Below, in pieces: positions 17,219 through 26,262 of a stretch of DNA of 64,000 bases. A program made the translations under genes and the position numbers. The DNA comes from DASXTW01 sp046726275 (GTDB lineage: Bacteria; Actinomycetota; UBA4738). The stretch is from NCBI GenBank assembly GCA_046726275.1, contig JBKPAF010000059.1, forward strand, positions 15,494-79,493, read 5' to 3'. Numbering within the stretch: position 1 is the first letter of the stretch; the number at the start of each line of letters is the position of its first letter. Under the pieces are notes generated by a model. That model was not told the origin of the DNA and searched no databases. It was given only the letters and a program-made list of their open reading frames with translations.

Positions 17219-17899
17219 TCATGTCCCGCGCGTTCGAGCAGACGCGATCGCCCGCGCCCTGATCATCTGCGTCTCGACGTTCTTCATGACCTCGCGCGTC
17301 ACCTCGCGGAAGACCCCAGGTGACCGTGCCTCCTCGGGGACCTCCACCGCGTCGCCGATCGCGATGGCCACCGGCACCCGAAGAGGCCGGGAAAGCACCA
17401 GCCCACCCCGCGGCCACCGGGTCTGGGTCCCCCAGAGGCCGACGGGAACGATGGGCACGTCGGCGGCCAATGCGGCCCTGACCAGACCCGACCGACCGCT
17501 CAGCGGCAGTTCCCCCTTCCCGACGCGGCCTTCGGGGAAGATTCCCGCGAGGCCACCTCCCTTGAGGACCTCCTGAAGCTGTTGGAGAGCGCCGAGGTCC
17601 CGGGTCCGGCGCTTCACGGGGATCTGCTTGGTCCGGCGAAGCCCCCAGCCCCAGACCGGGTGGGCGAAGAACTCCGCCGCGGCCAGGAAGCGGATCGCCC
17701 GGCCTCGCGCCGACGTGGCCAGGGCGACGGCGATCGGGTCGAGAACGCTCACATGGTTCGGGGCGAAGATGGCCGCGCCGGTACGCGGGATGCGGTCGAG
17801 CCCTTCGAACCTCAAGCGGAACAGCAGGCGATACAACGGCGCCACCGTGAGAAGTCCCACCCGCCACCACCAGTCGAACTCCTGGCTCCTCCCCGCCAT
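17219..17899 (-). CDS. 1-acyl-sn-glycerol-3-phosphate acyltransferase (PlsC type)
   Basis: Acyltransferase of 226 aa making phosphatidic acid from lysophosphatidic acid at the membrane. The catalytic motif HVSVLD (His49, Asp54) is complete, in contrast to the variant at 14110-15144. The second block IFPEGRVGKGE is near residue 118, and the substrate-loop region VPIVPVGLWGT follows. It starts with a weakly hydrophobic, Trp-rich segment (WWWRVGLLTVAPLYRLLF). A TAGGCT box 9 nt before the ATG suggests a very short leader. Confidence 0.9.
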   Translation of the reverse strand: MAGRSQEFDWWWRVGLLTVAPLYRLLFRLRFEGLDRIPRTGAAIFAPNHVSVLDPIAVALATSARGRAIRFLAAAEFFAHPVWGWGLRRTKQIPVKRRTRDLGALQQLQEVLKGGGLAGIFPEGRVGKGELPLSGRSGLVRAALAADVPIVPVGLWGTQTRWPRGGLVLSRPLRVPVAIAIGDAVEVPEEARSPGVFREVTREVMKNVETQMIRARAIASARTRGT

Positions 17900-17926
17900 G
17901 TCCGGGGGAGCCTACACGGGGCGTGA

Positions 17927-18745
17927 TCAGGAGCTTCGCAGCCAGGCCACACCGATCACGCCGGGGCCTGTGTGGATGCCCATGGACGGGCTGAACTCCG
18001 TCACAGGGCCGGTCGCTCCCAGACGAGCCTCGAGCCGGCGCGCGTCGTCCGGCCTGACGGCGTGGAAGATCATCGTGCGCGACGCAGTGCCCAGGCCTCG
18101 GGCCAAGGCCTCCTTTCGGATCCGGTTGAGGACGGCCTCGTTGCTCCTAGGCACCCCGAGGCGCTCGACCCCGCCGTCGCGCAGCCTGAACACGGGATGA
18201 ATGCCCAGTTGCCGGGCCAGGCCGAGCGCGAGCGGTCCGACGCGGCCGCTCCGTTCGATGAACTCCACGCTCTTCAAGGCTGCCACGAGCTCGGCCCTGA
18301 GCGCGGCCTCACGGGCCACGGTCACCACTTCCTGTACCGACGCGCCCGACTCCGCGGCCTCCAGCGCAGTCAGCGCCACCAGTCCCTGGGCGGCCGCCGC
18401 CGTCCGAGAGTCGACGACCACGGCCGGACGTGAGGCGATCTCAGCCGCGACCGACGCGTTCCTGTACATGCCGGTGAACTCGGCGGCAGGAGTGATGATC
18501 ACGACGGCGTCCGACCGAGCCTCCTCGATGGCCGTCAGGTACTCCACGGTTGTCGGGGAGCTGGACTTCACCGGCTCGCGCTGGGCCAAGGCCCGGTACA
18601 CGAGGTCGGAGGCGCCGGGACTTCCATCGGCGATGTCCTCGGAGCGAAGGTGGATGCGGATCGGGAGGACGTCGATGTCGGCGCGGGACGTGAGGTCGAG
18701 CGGCAAACAGGCGCTCGAGTCCGTGAGGAGGGCAACGGACTTCAT
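17927..18745 (-). CDS. DegV-family fatty-acid-binding protein
   Basis: DegV-fold protein of 272 aa. Members such as FakB bind a fatty acid and present it to the kinase FakA. It starts with VALLTDSSACLPLD, the family's opening strand and loop, and has PVKSSSPTTVEYL and the RSGRVGPLALGLARQLG region typical of the ligand pocket. ATG 18745 has AGGGGA upstream. No FakA/DAK-type kinase gene is nearby. It is transcribed away from the composite regulator gene across only 36 nt, so that regulator could also act on it. Confidence 0.88.
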   Translation of the reverse strand: MKSVALLTDSSACLPLDLTSRADIDVLPIRIHLRSEDIADGSPGASDLVYRALAQREPVKSSSPTTVEYLTAIEEARSDAVVIITPAAEFTGMYRNASVAAEIASRPAVVVDSRTAAAAQGLVALTALEAAESGASVQEVVTVAREAALRAELVAALKSVEFIERSGRVGPLALGLARQLGIHPVFRLRDGGVERLGVPRSNEAVLNRIRKEALARGLGTASRTMIFHAVRPDDARRLEARLGATGPVTEFSPSMGIHTGPGVIGVAWLRSS

Positions 18746-18781
18746 CGGTCCCCTAAGGTACCCGATCCCTGCAAGTACCAT

Positions 18782-19663
18782 ATGGCCACATCAACACGGA
18801 CGGTGCACGTGCTCGCACGAGAGCGGTTTCCGATCGCGGAGCTGGTCCGGAGGACGGGGGTCCCCGAAGCCACGATCCACCATTACCGGAAGCGGGGACT
18901 CCTCCCGGCGCCACGGCGCGTGGCCTCGAACCGCTTCCTCTACGACGATAGGCACGTCCAGGCCCTGAAGCTCATTCGCATCTTGCGCGAGCGACGAGGG
19001 CTCCGCCTGTCCGTGATCAGACGGGTCCTTCCCGGCTTGCTCGGCCTGGATGAGGATCAGGCCTTCCGGCCGGACATGTGGGACCGTGCCGTCGGCGCGG
19101 ACCTCGAAGGTGGGGCTCGGCGCACTCCGAGGGCGCGCCTCCTCGACGCGGCGATCGAGATCTTCGCCCGACGGGGCTTCGCGGATGTGAACGTCGACGA
19201 GATCTGCAAGGCAGCCCGGATCGCCAAGGGATCGTTCTATCGTCACTACCGCTCCAAAGAGGAGCTGTTCTTCGCCGCGGTCGAGGCCGCGTCGACCCAG
19301 ATCGTGGCCGCCTTCGGGCGGGCCGTGGGTCCGCAGCCCAGTTCCATGGAGCGGTCGGCTGAGGTCTTGGCCCAGCTCCTGGAGCCCCGTCTCCCCGTGT
19401 TCATGGAGCTCTTCACGCGGGCGATCCAACGGCGACCGGGTTATCCGGCGGTTTCCCGCCGGTTGTTCACGGAGCTGGCGCAGGGCGTGGGGAACCAGCT
19501 CGGCGCCTCCGATCCCCTGTGGGCGGGGGCCCAGATCCTGCAGCTCGCCACCGTGGACGTGTTCCGGCGGGCCCTGGAACCCTCGCCCCTCGCCGCTATC
19601 GGTGCCCGCCGATCGGCTGAAGCCTCTCCACTTGACAGCGTCCCGCCACCCCACAGAAGATAA
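18782..19663 (+). CDS. Composite regulator with MerR-type and TetR-type DNA-binding domains
   Basis: Single 293-aa protein with two helix-turn-helix domains. Residues 16-85 are MerR-like: FPIAELVRRTGVPEATIHHY, then KRGLLPAPRR and a wing (NRFLYDDRHVQALKLIRIL). Residues 115-162 are TetR-like: RLLDAAIEIFARRGFADVNV, then IAKGSFYRHYRSKEELF. The C-terminal 130 residues resemble a TetR ligand-binding helical domain. ATG 18782 sits just outside the MerR domain. It lies directly upstream of the yjbQ-hopanoid operon and divergent from degV, so both are candidate targets. Ligand unknown. Confidence 0.85.
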   Translation: MATSTRTVHVLARERFPIAELVRRTGVPEATIHHYRKRGLLPAPRRVASNRFLYDDRHVQALKLIRILRERRGLRLSVIRRVLPGLLGLDEDQAFRPDMWDRAVGADLEGGARRTPRARLLDAAIEIFARRGFADVNVDEICKAARIAKGSFYRHYRSKEELFFAAVEAASTQIVAAFGRAVGPQPSSMERSAEVLAQLLEPRLPVFMELFTRAIQRRPGYPAVSRRLFTELAQGVGNQLGASDPLWAGAQILQLATVDVFRRALEPSPLAAIGARRSAEASPLDSVPPPHRR

Positions 19664-19779
19664 AATCGCATAAGAAGTGCGACTGGGTAGTCACCCGCAT
19701 TAGTTGTTGGGGATAGGGTGGCCCCATCGGATTTCGCGTCCGTCGAGGGGGCCTCTCGAGACAGGGGAAGGCGAGGGCG

Positions 19780-20232
19780 ATGAGGTTCCTTCTGGAGAAC
19801 CACAGCTTCCGGACGGCGGAATGCGGCCAGTTCGTGGACATGACCGACGACGTGAAGGACGTCGTCGCGCGCAGCGACATCCAGAACGGCATGGCCCTCG
19901 TGTATTCCCCCCATACGACGTGTGCCGTCCTGATCAACGAGCGGGAACGAGGCTTCATCAGGGACTTCGGCAAACTGATGGAGTCCCTCGTCCCCCTGAG
20001 CGGCTCGTATCACCACGACGATCTGGAGTCGCGTACGGAGAACCTCGAGGACGACCCTCATGAGGTCCCCAACGGTCACGCCCATTGTCGCCAGGCGCTC
20101 CTCGGCTCCAGCTCTCAGACGATCCCCATCGTGAACGGTGAGCTGCTGCTCGGGCGATGGCAACGGGTGTTCTTCCTCGAGCTGGACCGAGCCCGGGACC
20201 GCAAGGTCCTGATCCAGGTGATGGGCGAGTGA
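19780..20232 (+). CDS. YjbQ-family protein (UPF0047, secondary thiamine-phosphate synthase type)
   Basis: Protein of 150 aa of the YjbQ/UPF0047 family. Known members show weak thiamine-phosphate synthase activity; the true role is unsettled. Family motifs are SPHTTCAVLINE, NGHAHCRQALLGSS and LGRWQRVFFLELDRAR, with conserved His/Cys residues that form a metal site. It appears to be the first gene of the hopanoid operon: its stop overlaps the GTG of hpnC (GTGA). The 116 nt upstream carry a small palindrome (GACTGGGTAGTC at 19681-19692) but no clear promoter. Confidence 0.88.
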   Translation: MRFLLENHSFRTAECGQFVDMTDDVKDVVARSDIQNGMALVYSPHTTCAVLINERERGFIRDFGKLMESLVPLSGSYHHDDLESRTENLEDDPHEVPNGHAHCRQALLGSSSQTIPIVNGELLLGRWQRVFFLELDRARDRKVLIQVMGE

Positions 20233-21089
20233 CCGATCCGGTACTGGCTTCGACCCCCGAGACTGGGGCGATCATGGCGAAGGCGGGGCGGGAGAACTTC
20301 CCCGTCGCCTCGCGCTTCTTGCCAGCGCGGACCAGGGACCACCTCCTCGCCATCTATGGATTCGCCCGCCTCGTCGACGACCTGGGTGATGAGGTCGAGG
20401 GGGACCGTCTGGCTCAGCTGGACTGGCTGGAACGGGAACTCGACCTGGTCTTCGTTGGGACGCCCCAGCATCCGCTGATGCGCCGGTTGGTCCCCACTGT
20501 GCGGCGGTTCGATCTCTCCGACGAGCCCTTTCGCAAGCTGATCCAGGCCAACCGGCAGGACCAGACGGTCGCTTCGTACGCGACGTTTCAGGACCTGCTG
20601 GCGTACTGCGAGCTCTCGGCGAATCCGGTGGGGCATCTGGTGCTCTCTGTGCTGGAGGCGCGCACGCCCGAGAGGACGAGGCTCTCCGACTCCGTGTGTA
20701 CCGGGCTGCAGCTCACCGAGCACTGGCAGGACGTGAGCGAGGACCTCGGGCGGGGCCGGATCTACCTGCCGCAGGAGGACCTCATCCGATTCGGGTGCAC
20801 GGTCGCGGATCTGCGCGCCGCGCGTCCGAGCGAACGGTTCAAGCGATTGATGGCCTTCGAGGTGGATCGGGCCAGGAAGCTCCTGGACGAAGGAGACCTT
20901 CTCGCCCGGGACCTCCGGGGCCGGGCGAGAGTGGCCGTCGCCGCGTTCGTGGCGGGTGGCCGGAGCGCGCTGGATGCTCTGGCTCGTGCCGGGTACGACG
21001 TGTTGGGTGGCCGCCCCCGGCCTTCGCGAGCCGCGCTCGCCTCCGAGCTGGTGCGAACCCTTGTCCGCGTCAACGGGAGGGCGGCATGA
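20229..21089 (+). CDS. hpnC: Squalene synthase HpnC (hydroxysqualene-forming step of the hopanoid route)
   Basis: Trans-isoprenyl diphosphate synthase of 286 aa. In the HpnCDE route HpnC turns presqualene diphosphate into hydroxysqualene. GTG 20229 overlaps the yjbQ stop; ATG 20274 is an alternative that begins just before ENFPVASRFLP, the HpnC opening motif. Asp-rich sites are VDDLGDE (near residue 50) and WQDVSEDLGRGRIYLP. Overlap with hpnD is ATGA (21086-21089). Gene order hpnC-hpnD-hpnE matches known actinobacterial clusters, which supports the assignment over phytoene synthase. Confidence 0.92.
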   Translation: MTDPVLASTPETGAIMAKAGRENFPVASRFLPARTRDHLLAIYGFARLVDDLGDEVEGDRLAQLDWLERELDLVFVGTPQHPLMRRLVPTVRRFDLSDEPFRKLIQANRQDQTVASYATFQDLLAYCELSANPVGHLVLSVLEARTPERTRLSDSVCTGLQLTEHWQDVSEDLGRGRIYLPQEDLIRFGCTVADLRAARPSERFKRLMAFEVDRARKLLDEGDLLARDLRGRARVAVAAFVAGGRSALDALARAGYDVLGGRPRPSRAALASELVRTLVRVNGRAA

Positions 21090-21952
21090 ACGCGCAGCTC
21101 GCGTTCCGCCACTGCGAACAGCTCACTCGCACCCGAGCGACCAACTTCTATTACGGGATCCGGCTGCTGCCGGCACCCAAGCGTCGAGTGATGTGCGCGG
21201 TGTACGCGTTGGCCCGGCGTGTGGACGACATCGGCGACGGGAACCTCCCGGATGGGGACAAGCTGCTTCGCCTCGAAGCGGTTCGGGGCAGCCTGGAGGA
21301 CGTGGCCCCCGACTCGACGGATCCGGTTCTGTCCGCCCTCGGCCACGCCAGTGGGGACTTCGCCATTCCTTTGGACGCGTTCGGAGATCTGGTCGACGGG
21401 GTCGAGATGGACGTCCAGCGAACGCCCTATCAGACTTTCTCGGATCTCGAGGTCTATTGCCGTCGCGTGGCCGGTTCCATCGGACGGTTGTCGGTCGGCG
21501 TGTTCGGCGCAGGTGATCCCGCCGCGATGGGGTTGGCGGACGACCTCGGCGTGGCCATGCAGCTCACGAACATCCTGCGTGACCTCCGAGAGGATCTCGC
21601 CAGGGATCGGGTGTATCTGCCGACGGACGATCTGCTCCGCTTCGGGGGCGGTTCGGATCCAACCCTCGCGCCCGTCGAGTCGACCCGGTCGTTGATCAGG
21701 TTCGAGGCCGGTCGGGCTCGATCCTGGTTCGGTCGAGGTCTGGCGTTGTTGCCCCTGCTCGACTCCAGGAGCGCTTCCTGCGTCTCCGCCATGACTGGGA
21801 TCTATCTCCGCATCCTGGGGCGCATCGAACGCGAGCCGGACCGCGTCCTCCGAGTTCGGGTGTCCCTCGCTCCGTGGGAGAAGGCCTGGGTGGCCGCGCG
21901 AAGCCTGGCCGGGGTCGGCGCTCCGTCCCGGAGGCTGGAGGTGGCGGGGTGA
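21086..21952 (+). CDS. hpnD: Presqualene diphosphate synthase HpnD
   Basis: Second squalene/phytoene synthase-family protein, 288 aa. HpnD joins two farnesyl diphosphates into presqualene diphosphate. The N terminus (TRTRATNFYYGIRLLPAPKR) is the HpnD type. Asp motifs are RRVDDIGDG and LTNILRDLREDLARDRVYLP, both complete. CRRVAGSIG matches the YCxxVAG region. It starts within the hpnC stop and ends within the hpnE start (GTGA), so synthesis is coupled through the three genes. Confidence 0.93.
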   Translation: MNAQLAFRHCEQLTRTRATNFYYGIRLLPAPKRRVMCAVYALARRVDDIGDGNLPDGDKLLRLEAVRGSLEDVAPDSTDPVLSALGHASGDFAIPLDAFGDLVDGVEMDVQRTPYQTFSDLEVYCRRVAGSIGRLSVGVFGAGDPAAMGLADDLGVAMQLTNILRDLREDLARDRVYLPTDDLLRFGGGSDPTLAPVESTRSLIRFEAGRARSWFGRGLALLPLLDSRSASCVSAMTGIYLRILGRIEREPDRVLRVRVSLAPWEKAWVAARSLAGVGAPSRRLEVAG

Positions 21953-23310
21953 ACGAGGAGCCCGGCATCGTGGTCGTGGGAGGCGGGCTGGCCGGGATGG
22001 CCGCCGCCCTGGCCGCGGCTGACGGAGGCGCTCGGGTGACCTTGCTCGAGGCCCGCCGAAGGCTGGGCGGAGCAACCTTCTCGTTCCAGCGGGAAGGACT
22101 GTCGGTCGACAACGGCCAACACGTTTTCCTCCGATGCTGCACGGCGTACCGCGGATTCCTCGATCGGATCGGAGCCGGCGGACGCACGTTCCTCCAGCAA
22201 AGGATGGCGATCCCGGTGATCGCGCCCGGCGGAACCGCCGGGTGGCTGCGGCGAAGCGGCCTGCCGGCGCCGCTTCACCTTGCGGGTGCTCTGGCAAGGT
22301 ACCCGTTCCTCAGTCCCGGCGAGCGTCTCCGGGCCGCCCTGGCGGCCCTGGCGCTGGCGAGGCTTGATCCGGAGTCGGCGGAGCTCGATCACTCGACGTT
22401 CGGGCAGTGGCTTGACGGCCGGCGGCAGTCGGCCGCGGCCGTCGAGTCGCTGTGGAACCTGATCGCGCTTCCCACCCTGAACCTTCCGGCGGACGCGGCC
22501 TCGCTGGCCCTGGCGGTGAAGGTGTTCCGGACCGGACTCCTCACCAAGCGGGACGCCGCCGACGTGGGCTACGCGACCGTTCCGCTTTCTCAGGTACACG
22601 CGGAACCCGCCGGCCGGGCTCTGTCGGCGGCGGGGGCATCCGTCCATCTCCACACCCCGGTTCGTGCGGTGGAAGCGTTGCCAGGGGGATCGTTCGTCGT
22701 CCAGGCCGGCGAGGGGTCGATCGAAGCCGACGCCGTGATCGTGGCAGCCCCGCACGACAAGGTGTCCGAGCTCCTGCCCCCCGGGGCACTGCCGGATCCC
22801 ACCGCACCCGCTCGGCTGGGCGTTTCTCCCATCGTCAATGTCCACGTGGTCTACGACCGCTCGGTCACGGACCTCCCTTTCGTGGCCGGCGTGGCCATGC
22901 CCGTGCAGTGGGTCTTCGACCGCACCCGATCGTCTGGCTTGGATCACGGTCAGTATCTGGCGATCTCCCTTTCGGGTGCCGACCGGGAGATCGCCGAACG
23001 GTCGGAGGACCTTCGCGCGCGCTTTCTTCCCGCGCTGCAATCGATGTTCCCAAGGGCTCGCGATGCCCGGGTGGAAGGGTTCTTCGTCACTCGCGAACAC
23101 GCGGCGACGTTCCGGCAAAGCCCCGGGACCAGGGCGCTTCGACCGGGGCCCCGTACCGCCGTGCCGGGCCTCTACTTGGCGGGGGCGTGGACCGACACGG
23201 GCTGGCCGGCCACTATGGAAGGGGCCGTGCGATCGGGTCTCGCCGCGGCTCGGGAGGCACTCGTCGGAGTGGGCCGAACCCGTCGGCTCCCCGAGGTGGT
23301 GGCGGCATGA
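21949..23310 (+). CDS. hpnE: Squalene-associated FAD-dependent desaturase HpnE
   Basis: FAD-linked amine-oxidase-family protein of 453 aa. In this route HpnE reduces hydroxysqualene to squalene. The N terminus carries the dinucleotide motif VVVGGGLAGMAAALAAA and the acidic end of strand 2 (LLEARRRLGG). DNGQHVFLRCC is the HpnE-type block after it. The C-terminal FAD motif is LYLAGAWTDTGWPATMEGAV. GTG 21949 overlaps the hpnD stop. It belongs between HpnC/D and the cyclase in the pathway and in the gene order. Confidence 0.93.
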   Translation: MNEEPGIVVVGGGLAGMAAALAAADGGARVTLLEARRRLGGATFSFQREGLSVDNGQHVFLRCCTAYRGFLDRIGAGGRTFLQQRMAIPVIAPGGTAGWLRRSGLPAPLHLAGALARYPFLSPGERLRAALAALALARLDPESAELDHSTFGQWLDGRRQSAAAVESLWNLIALPTLNLPADAASLALAVKVFRTGLLTKRDAADVGYATVPLSQVHAEPAGRALSAAGASVHLHTPVRAVEALPGGSFVVQAGEGSIEADAVIVAAPHDKVSELLPPGALPDPTAPARLGVSPIVNVHVVYDRSVTDLPFVAGVAMPVQWVFDRTRSSGLDHGQYLAISLSGADREIAERSEDLRARFLPALQSMFPRARDARVEGFFVTREHAATFRQSPGTRALRPGPRTAVPGLYLAGAWTDTGWPATMEGAVRSGLAAAREALVGVGRTRRLPEVVAA

Positions 23311-24344
23311 CCGGCACCGCGACCCTCCCGGAGTCCCTTCACCGGGCGCGAGAGCTCGTGCAGCCCGCCCTGCGGCGCTGCATCGAGGGTCTGGCGCCGG
23401 AGTTACGTCAAGTGATCGCCTACCATCTGGGCTTCGCCGACCGCGAAGGCCATCCGTCCTCGGGAGACGGGGGGAAGGCGGTGCGGCCGGCCCTGGCCTT
23501 CCTGTCCGCCCAGGCCGTCGGGGCCGCTCCCGATGTGGCGCTACCCGGAGCGGTGGCGGTCGAGCTCGTCCACAACTTCTCCCTCCTCCACGACGACGTG
23601 ATGGACCGCGACCTGGAGCGCAGGCACCGCCCGACGGCATGGGCCCTGTTCGGCGTGGGGCAGGCGATCGTCACGGGTGACGCCCTCCTCGTCCTCGCCC
23701 ACGAGTTGCTGCTCGAGCAGCCCTCCCCGGAGAGGGAGCGGGCATCGGTCGCTCTGACCCGGGCAACCGCCCGGATGATCAGGGGACAGGCCGAGGACCT
23801 CGCGTTCGAGTCGAGACTCGACGTCTCCGTGGAGGAATGCCTGCGGATGGCGGAGCACAAGACCGGTGCGTTGCTCGGGTACGCAGCGTCCGTCGGGCCG
23901 CTCTTGGCCGGAGCGGAGGAGCCCGTCGTCGGAGCCCTGGAGGAATTCGGTGTCCACCTCGGCCTGGCGTTTCAGGCCGTGGACGACCTGCTGGGCATCT
24001 GGGGCCGGCCGGACACGACCGGTAAGCCCGTCGCCGGCGACCTGAGGGCCCACAAGAAGACGCTCCCCATCGTTGCCGCCCTCGCCGAGCTGTCGGGCGG
24101 GTCCGCGCCGCAAAGTGACCGGCAGGTGCTCGCTCGGTTCCTTTCCAACGGCCAACTCACAGAGGACGACGTGATGCTCGCAGTGTCGCTGATCGAGCGT
24201 GCCGGAGGACGAGAGCGATGTCTGGCCGAGGCCGACCATCAGCTTCAGCTGGCCCTCCGGTCGCTGGATCGGGTCCAGTTGCGGCCCGGCCCTTTGGAAG
24301 AGCTCGCGGAGCTCGCCCGATTCGTCGCGGCGAGGGACTTCTAG
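23307..24344 (+). CDS. Polyprenyl (probably farnesyl) diphosphate synthase
   Basis: Chain-elongating prenyltransferase of 345 aa. The first Asp-rich motif HDDVMDRD is near residue 95 and the second, VDDLLGIWG, near 225; GGKAVRPALAFL is the diphosphate-binding block before them. Its place between hpnE and shc makes farnesyl diphosphate for squalene its likely product. The residue pattern before the first motif (FSLLHDDVMD) is bulky, which fits a short chain, but chain length is an inference. ATGA overlap with hpnE; 22-nt gap to shc. Confidence 0.9.
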   Translation: MTGTATLPESLHRARELVQPALRRCIEGLAPELRQVIAYHLGFADREGHPSSGDGGKAVRPALAFLSAQAVGAAPDVALPGAVAVELVHNFSLLHDDVMDRDLERRHRPTAWALFGVGQAIVTGDALLVLAHELLLEQPSPERERASVALTRATARMIRGQAEDLAFESRLDVSVEECLRMAEHKTGALLGYAASVGPLLAGAEEPVVGALEEFGVHLGLAFQAVDDLLGIWGRPDTTGKPVAGDLRAHKKTLPIVAALAELSGGSAPQSDRQVLARFLSNGQLTEDDVMLAVSLIERAGGRERCLAEADHQLQLALRSLDRVQLRPGPLEELAELARFVAARDF

Positions 24345-24366
24345 ATGTCGAGGGGGGCGTAGGGAG

Positions 24367-26262
24367 ATGGCCGTTCGGGTTGAGTCCCGGGCACAGGTGG
24401 TCGCGCGAGAGAGCGCGCGCCGGGCCTGCGAGCACCTGCTCGGTCTCCAGCATCCGGGAGGCTGGTGGAAGGGAGAGCTCGAGACGAACGTCACCATGGA
24501 CGCCGAAGACCTCCTGCTGCGGCAGTTCCTCGGGATCCGCACCGAAGAGGAAACACGCCTGGCGGCGAATTGGATCCGGTCGAAGCAGCGGGCCGACGGG
24601 ACCTGGGCAAACTTCTACGGCGGGCCGCCCGACCTCTCAACCACCATTGAGGCCTACGTTGCGCTTCGTCTGGCCGGGGACGACCCGGCGGCCGCGCACA
24701 TGGCGGGGGCGCTCGAGTACATCCGGAGCCACGGAGGACTGGAGAGCGCCCGGGTGTTCACCCACATGTGGCTGGCCCTGTTCGGCCAGTGGTCCTGGGA
24801 TCGGATCCCGGCGCTCCCTCCGGAGGTGATCTTCCTTCCGGAGTGGTTCCCGCTGAACATCTACGACTTCGCGTGCTGGGCTCGCCAGACGATCGTGGCG
24901 CTCACGATCGTGGGCGCTCACCGGCCGAATCGCCCGCTCGGGTTCTCGATCGACGAGCTCAGGACGGGAACGCCCGCGCACGATCGCGAGCCCGCCTCGA
25001 CCTGGGCGGGGAGGTTCCAGCGCTTGGATCGGGCCCTGCGGTGGTACGAGCGCCACCCGTCCACACGTCTTCGCCACCTTGCCCTGGCCCGAGCCACAGC
25101 GTGGATCGTTCGCAGGCAGGAGGCGGACGGGAGCTGGGGTGGGATCCAGCCGCCCTGGGTGTACTCCCTGATCGCTCTGAACCTCATGGGGTACCCGCTC
25201 GATCACTCCGTGATGAGGGCTGGGCTCGACGGGGTCGATCGCTTCACGATCGTGGAGGGTGACCAGCGGCGACTGGAGGCGTGCCAGTCCCCCGTGTGGG
25301 ACACGGCTCTTTCCCTGATCGGTCTGGTCGACGCGGGCCTCCCGCCCGATCATCCCGCGGTGCTCGCGGCGACCGATTGGCTCCTGCGCGAAGAGATCAG
25401 GGTCAAGGGCGACTGGGCTGTCCGCCGGCCCGACCTGCCACCGGGTGGATGGGCCTTCGAGTTCGCCAACGACAACTACCCCGACATCGACGACACCGCG
25501 GAGGTCGTCTTGGCCCTCCGGCGGGCGGCCCCTGGCTATCCCGATCGAGCAGGTCTGGAGTCCGCCATCGACCGCGGCGTCCGGTGGGTGCTCGGGATGC
25601 AGTCCTCGGATGGTGGGTGGGCTGCGTTCGACGCCGACAACAGCCAGACGCTCTGCCGGGAGCTGCCGTTCTGCGACTTCGGCGAGGTCATCGACCCCCC
25701 GAGCGCCGACGTGACCGCTCACGTGGTGGAGATGCTCGCCTGGGAGGGTCGGGGGGGCGATCAAGACACTCGCAGGGGCCTCTCCTGGCTGGCCAGGAAC
25801 CAGGAGGGAGACGGCTCGTGGTTCGGGCGGTGGGGAGCGAATCACGTATACGGCACGGGCGCGGTGATCCCGGCCGCCGTTGCCGCAGGCATCCCGAGGG
25901 ACGATCCGAAGATCCAGGCCGGGGTCCGGTGGCTCGAAGAACACCAGAACCCCGACGGGGGGTGGGGCGAAGATCTCCGCTCCTACGACGATCGTGACTG
26001 GATCGGTCGGGGGACGAGCACCGCCTCTCAGACGGCGTGGGCACTCCTTGCCCTCATCGCGGCCGGCGGCGGATCCGACTCCGTCGACAGGGGTGTGGCG
26101 TGGCTGTGTGAGACCCAGCTTCCCTCGGGAACGTGGGACGAGCCCGAGTACACGGGGACCGGCTTCCCCGGCGACTTCTACATCAACTACCACCTGTACC
26201 GTTTGGTCTTTCCTCTCTCGGCCCTCGGTCGGTATGTCAGCGGGGAGCGTGGGGCGTCGTGA
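24367..26262 (+). CDS. shc: Squalene-hopene cyclase
   Basis: Class II triterpene cyclase of 631 aa, the normal length. The protonating motif DIDDTAE is at Asp373-Asp376, very close to the position in characterised enzymes. Several QW repeats are visible: QSSDGGWAAFD, QEGDGSWFGRWG, QNPDGGWGED and QLPSGTWDE. The C terminus FPGDFYINYHLYRLVFPLSA is the conserved SHC ending. It converts squalene to hopene (hopanol) at the membrane. ATG 24367 follows GGGGGGCGTAGGGAG. Its stop overlaps the start of the fusion gene (GTGA, 26259-26262). Confidence 0.97.
   Translation: MAVRVESRAQVVARESARRACEHLLGLQHPGGWWKGELETNVTMDAEDLLLRQFLGIRTEEETRLAANWIRSKQRADGTWANFYGGPPDLSTTIEAYVALRLAGDDPAAAHMAGALEYIRSHGGLESARVFTHMWLALFGQWSWDRIPALPPEVIFLPEWFPLNIYDFACWARQTIVALTIVGAHRPNRPLGFSIDELRTGTPAHDREPASTWAGRFQRLDRALRWYERHPSTRLRHLALARATAWIVRRQEADGSWGGIQPPWVYSLIALNLMGYPLDHSVMRAGLDGVDRFTIVEGDQRRLEACQSPVWDTALSLIGLVDAGLPPDHPAVLAATDWLLREEIRVKGDWAVRRPDLPPGGWAFEFANDNYPDIDDTAEVVLALRRAAPGYPDRAGLESAIDRGVRWVLGMQSSDGGWAAFDADNSQTLCRELPFCDFGEVIDPPSADVTAHVVEMLAWEGRGGDQDTRRGLSWLARNQEGDGSWFGRWGANHVYGTGAVIPAAVAAGIPRDDPKIQAGVRWLEEHQNPDGGWGEDLRSYDDRDWIGRGTSTASQTAWALLALIAAGGGSDSVDRGVAWLCETQLPSGTWDEPEYTGTGFPGDFYINYHLYRLVFPLSALGRYVSGERGAS

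Noticed and set aside
19632..19666. TTGACA and TAAAAT before the yjbQ-hopanoid operon as a promoter
   Set aside because: The two boxes are 23 nt apart, too far for a normal sigma factor, and both lie in the end of the regulator gene.
19681..19692. Palindrome GACTGGGTAGTC as operator of the MerR-TetR regulator
   Set aside because: Only 4-bp arms; such short repeats are expected by chance. Mentioned in the yjbQ entry but not called as a site.
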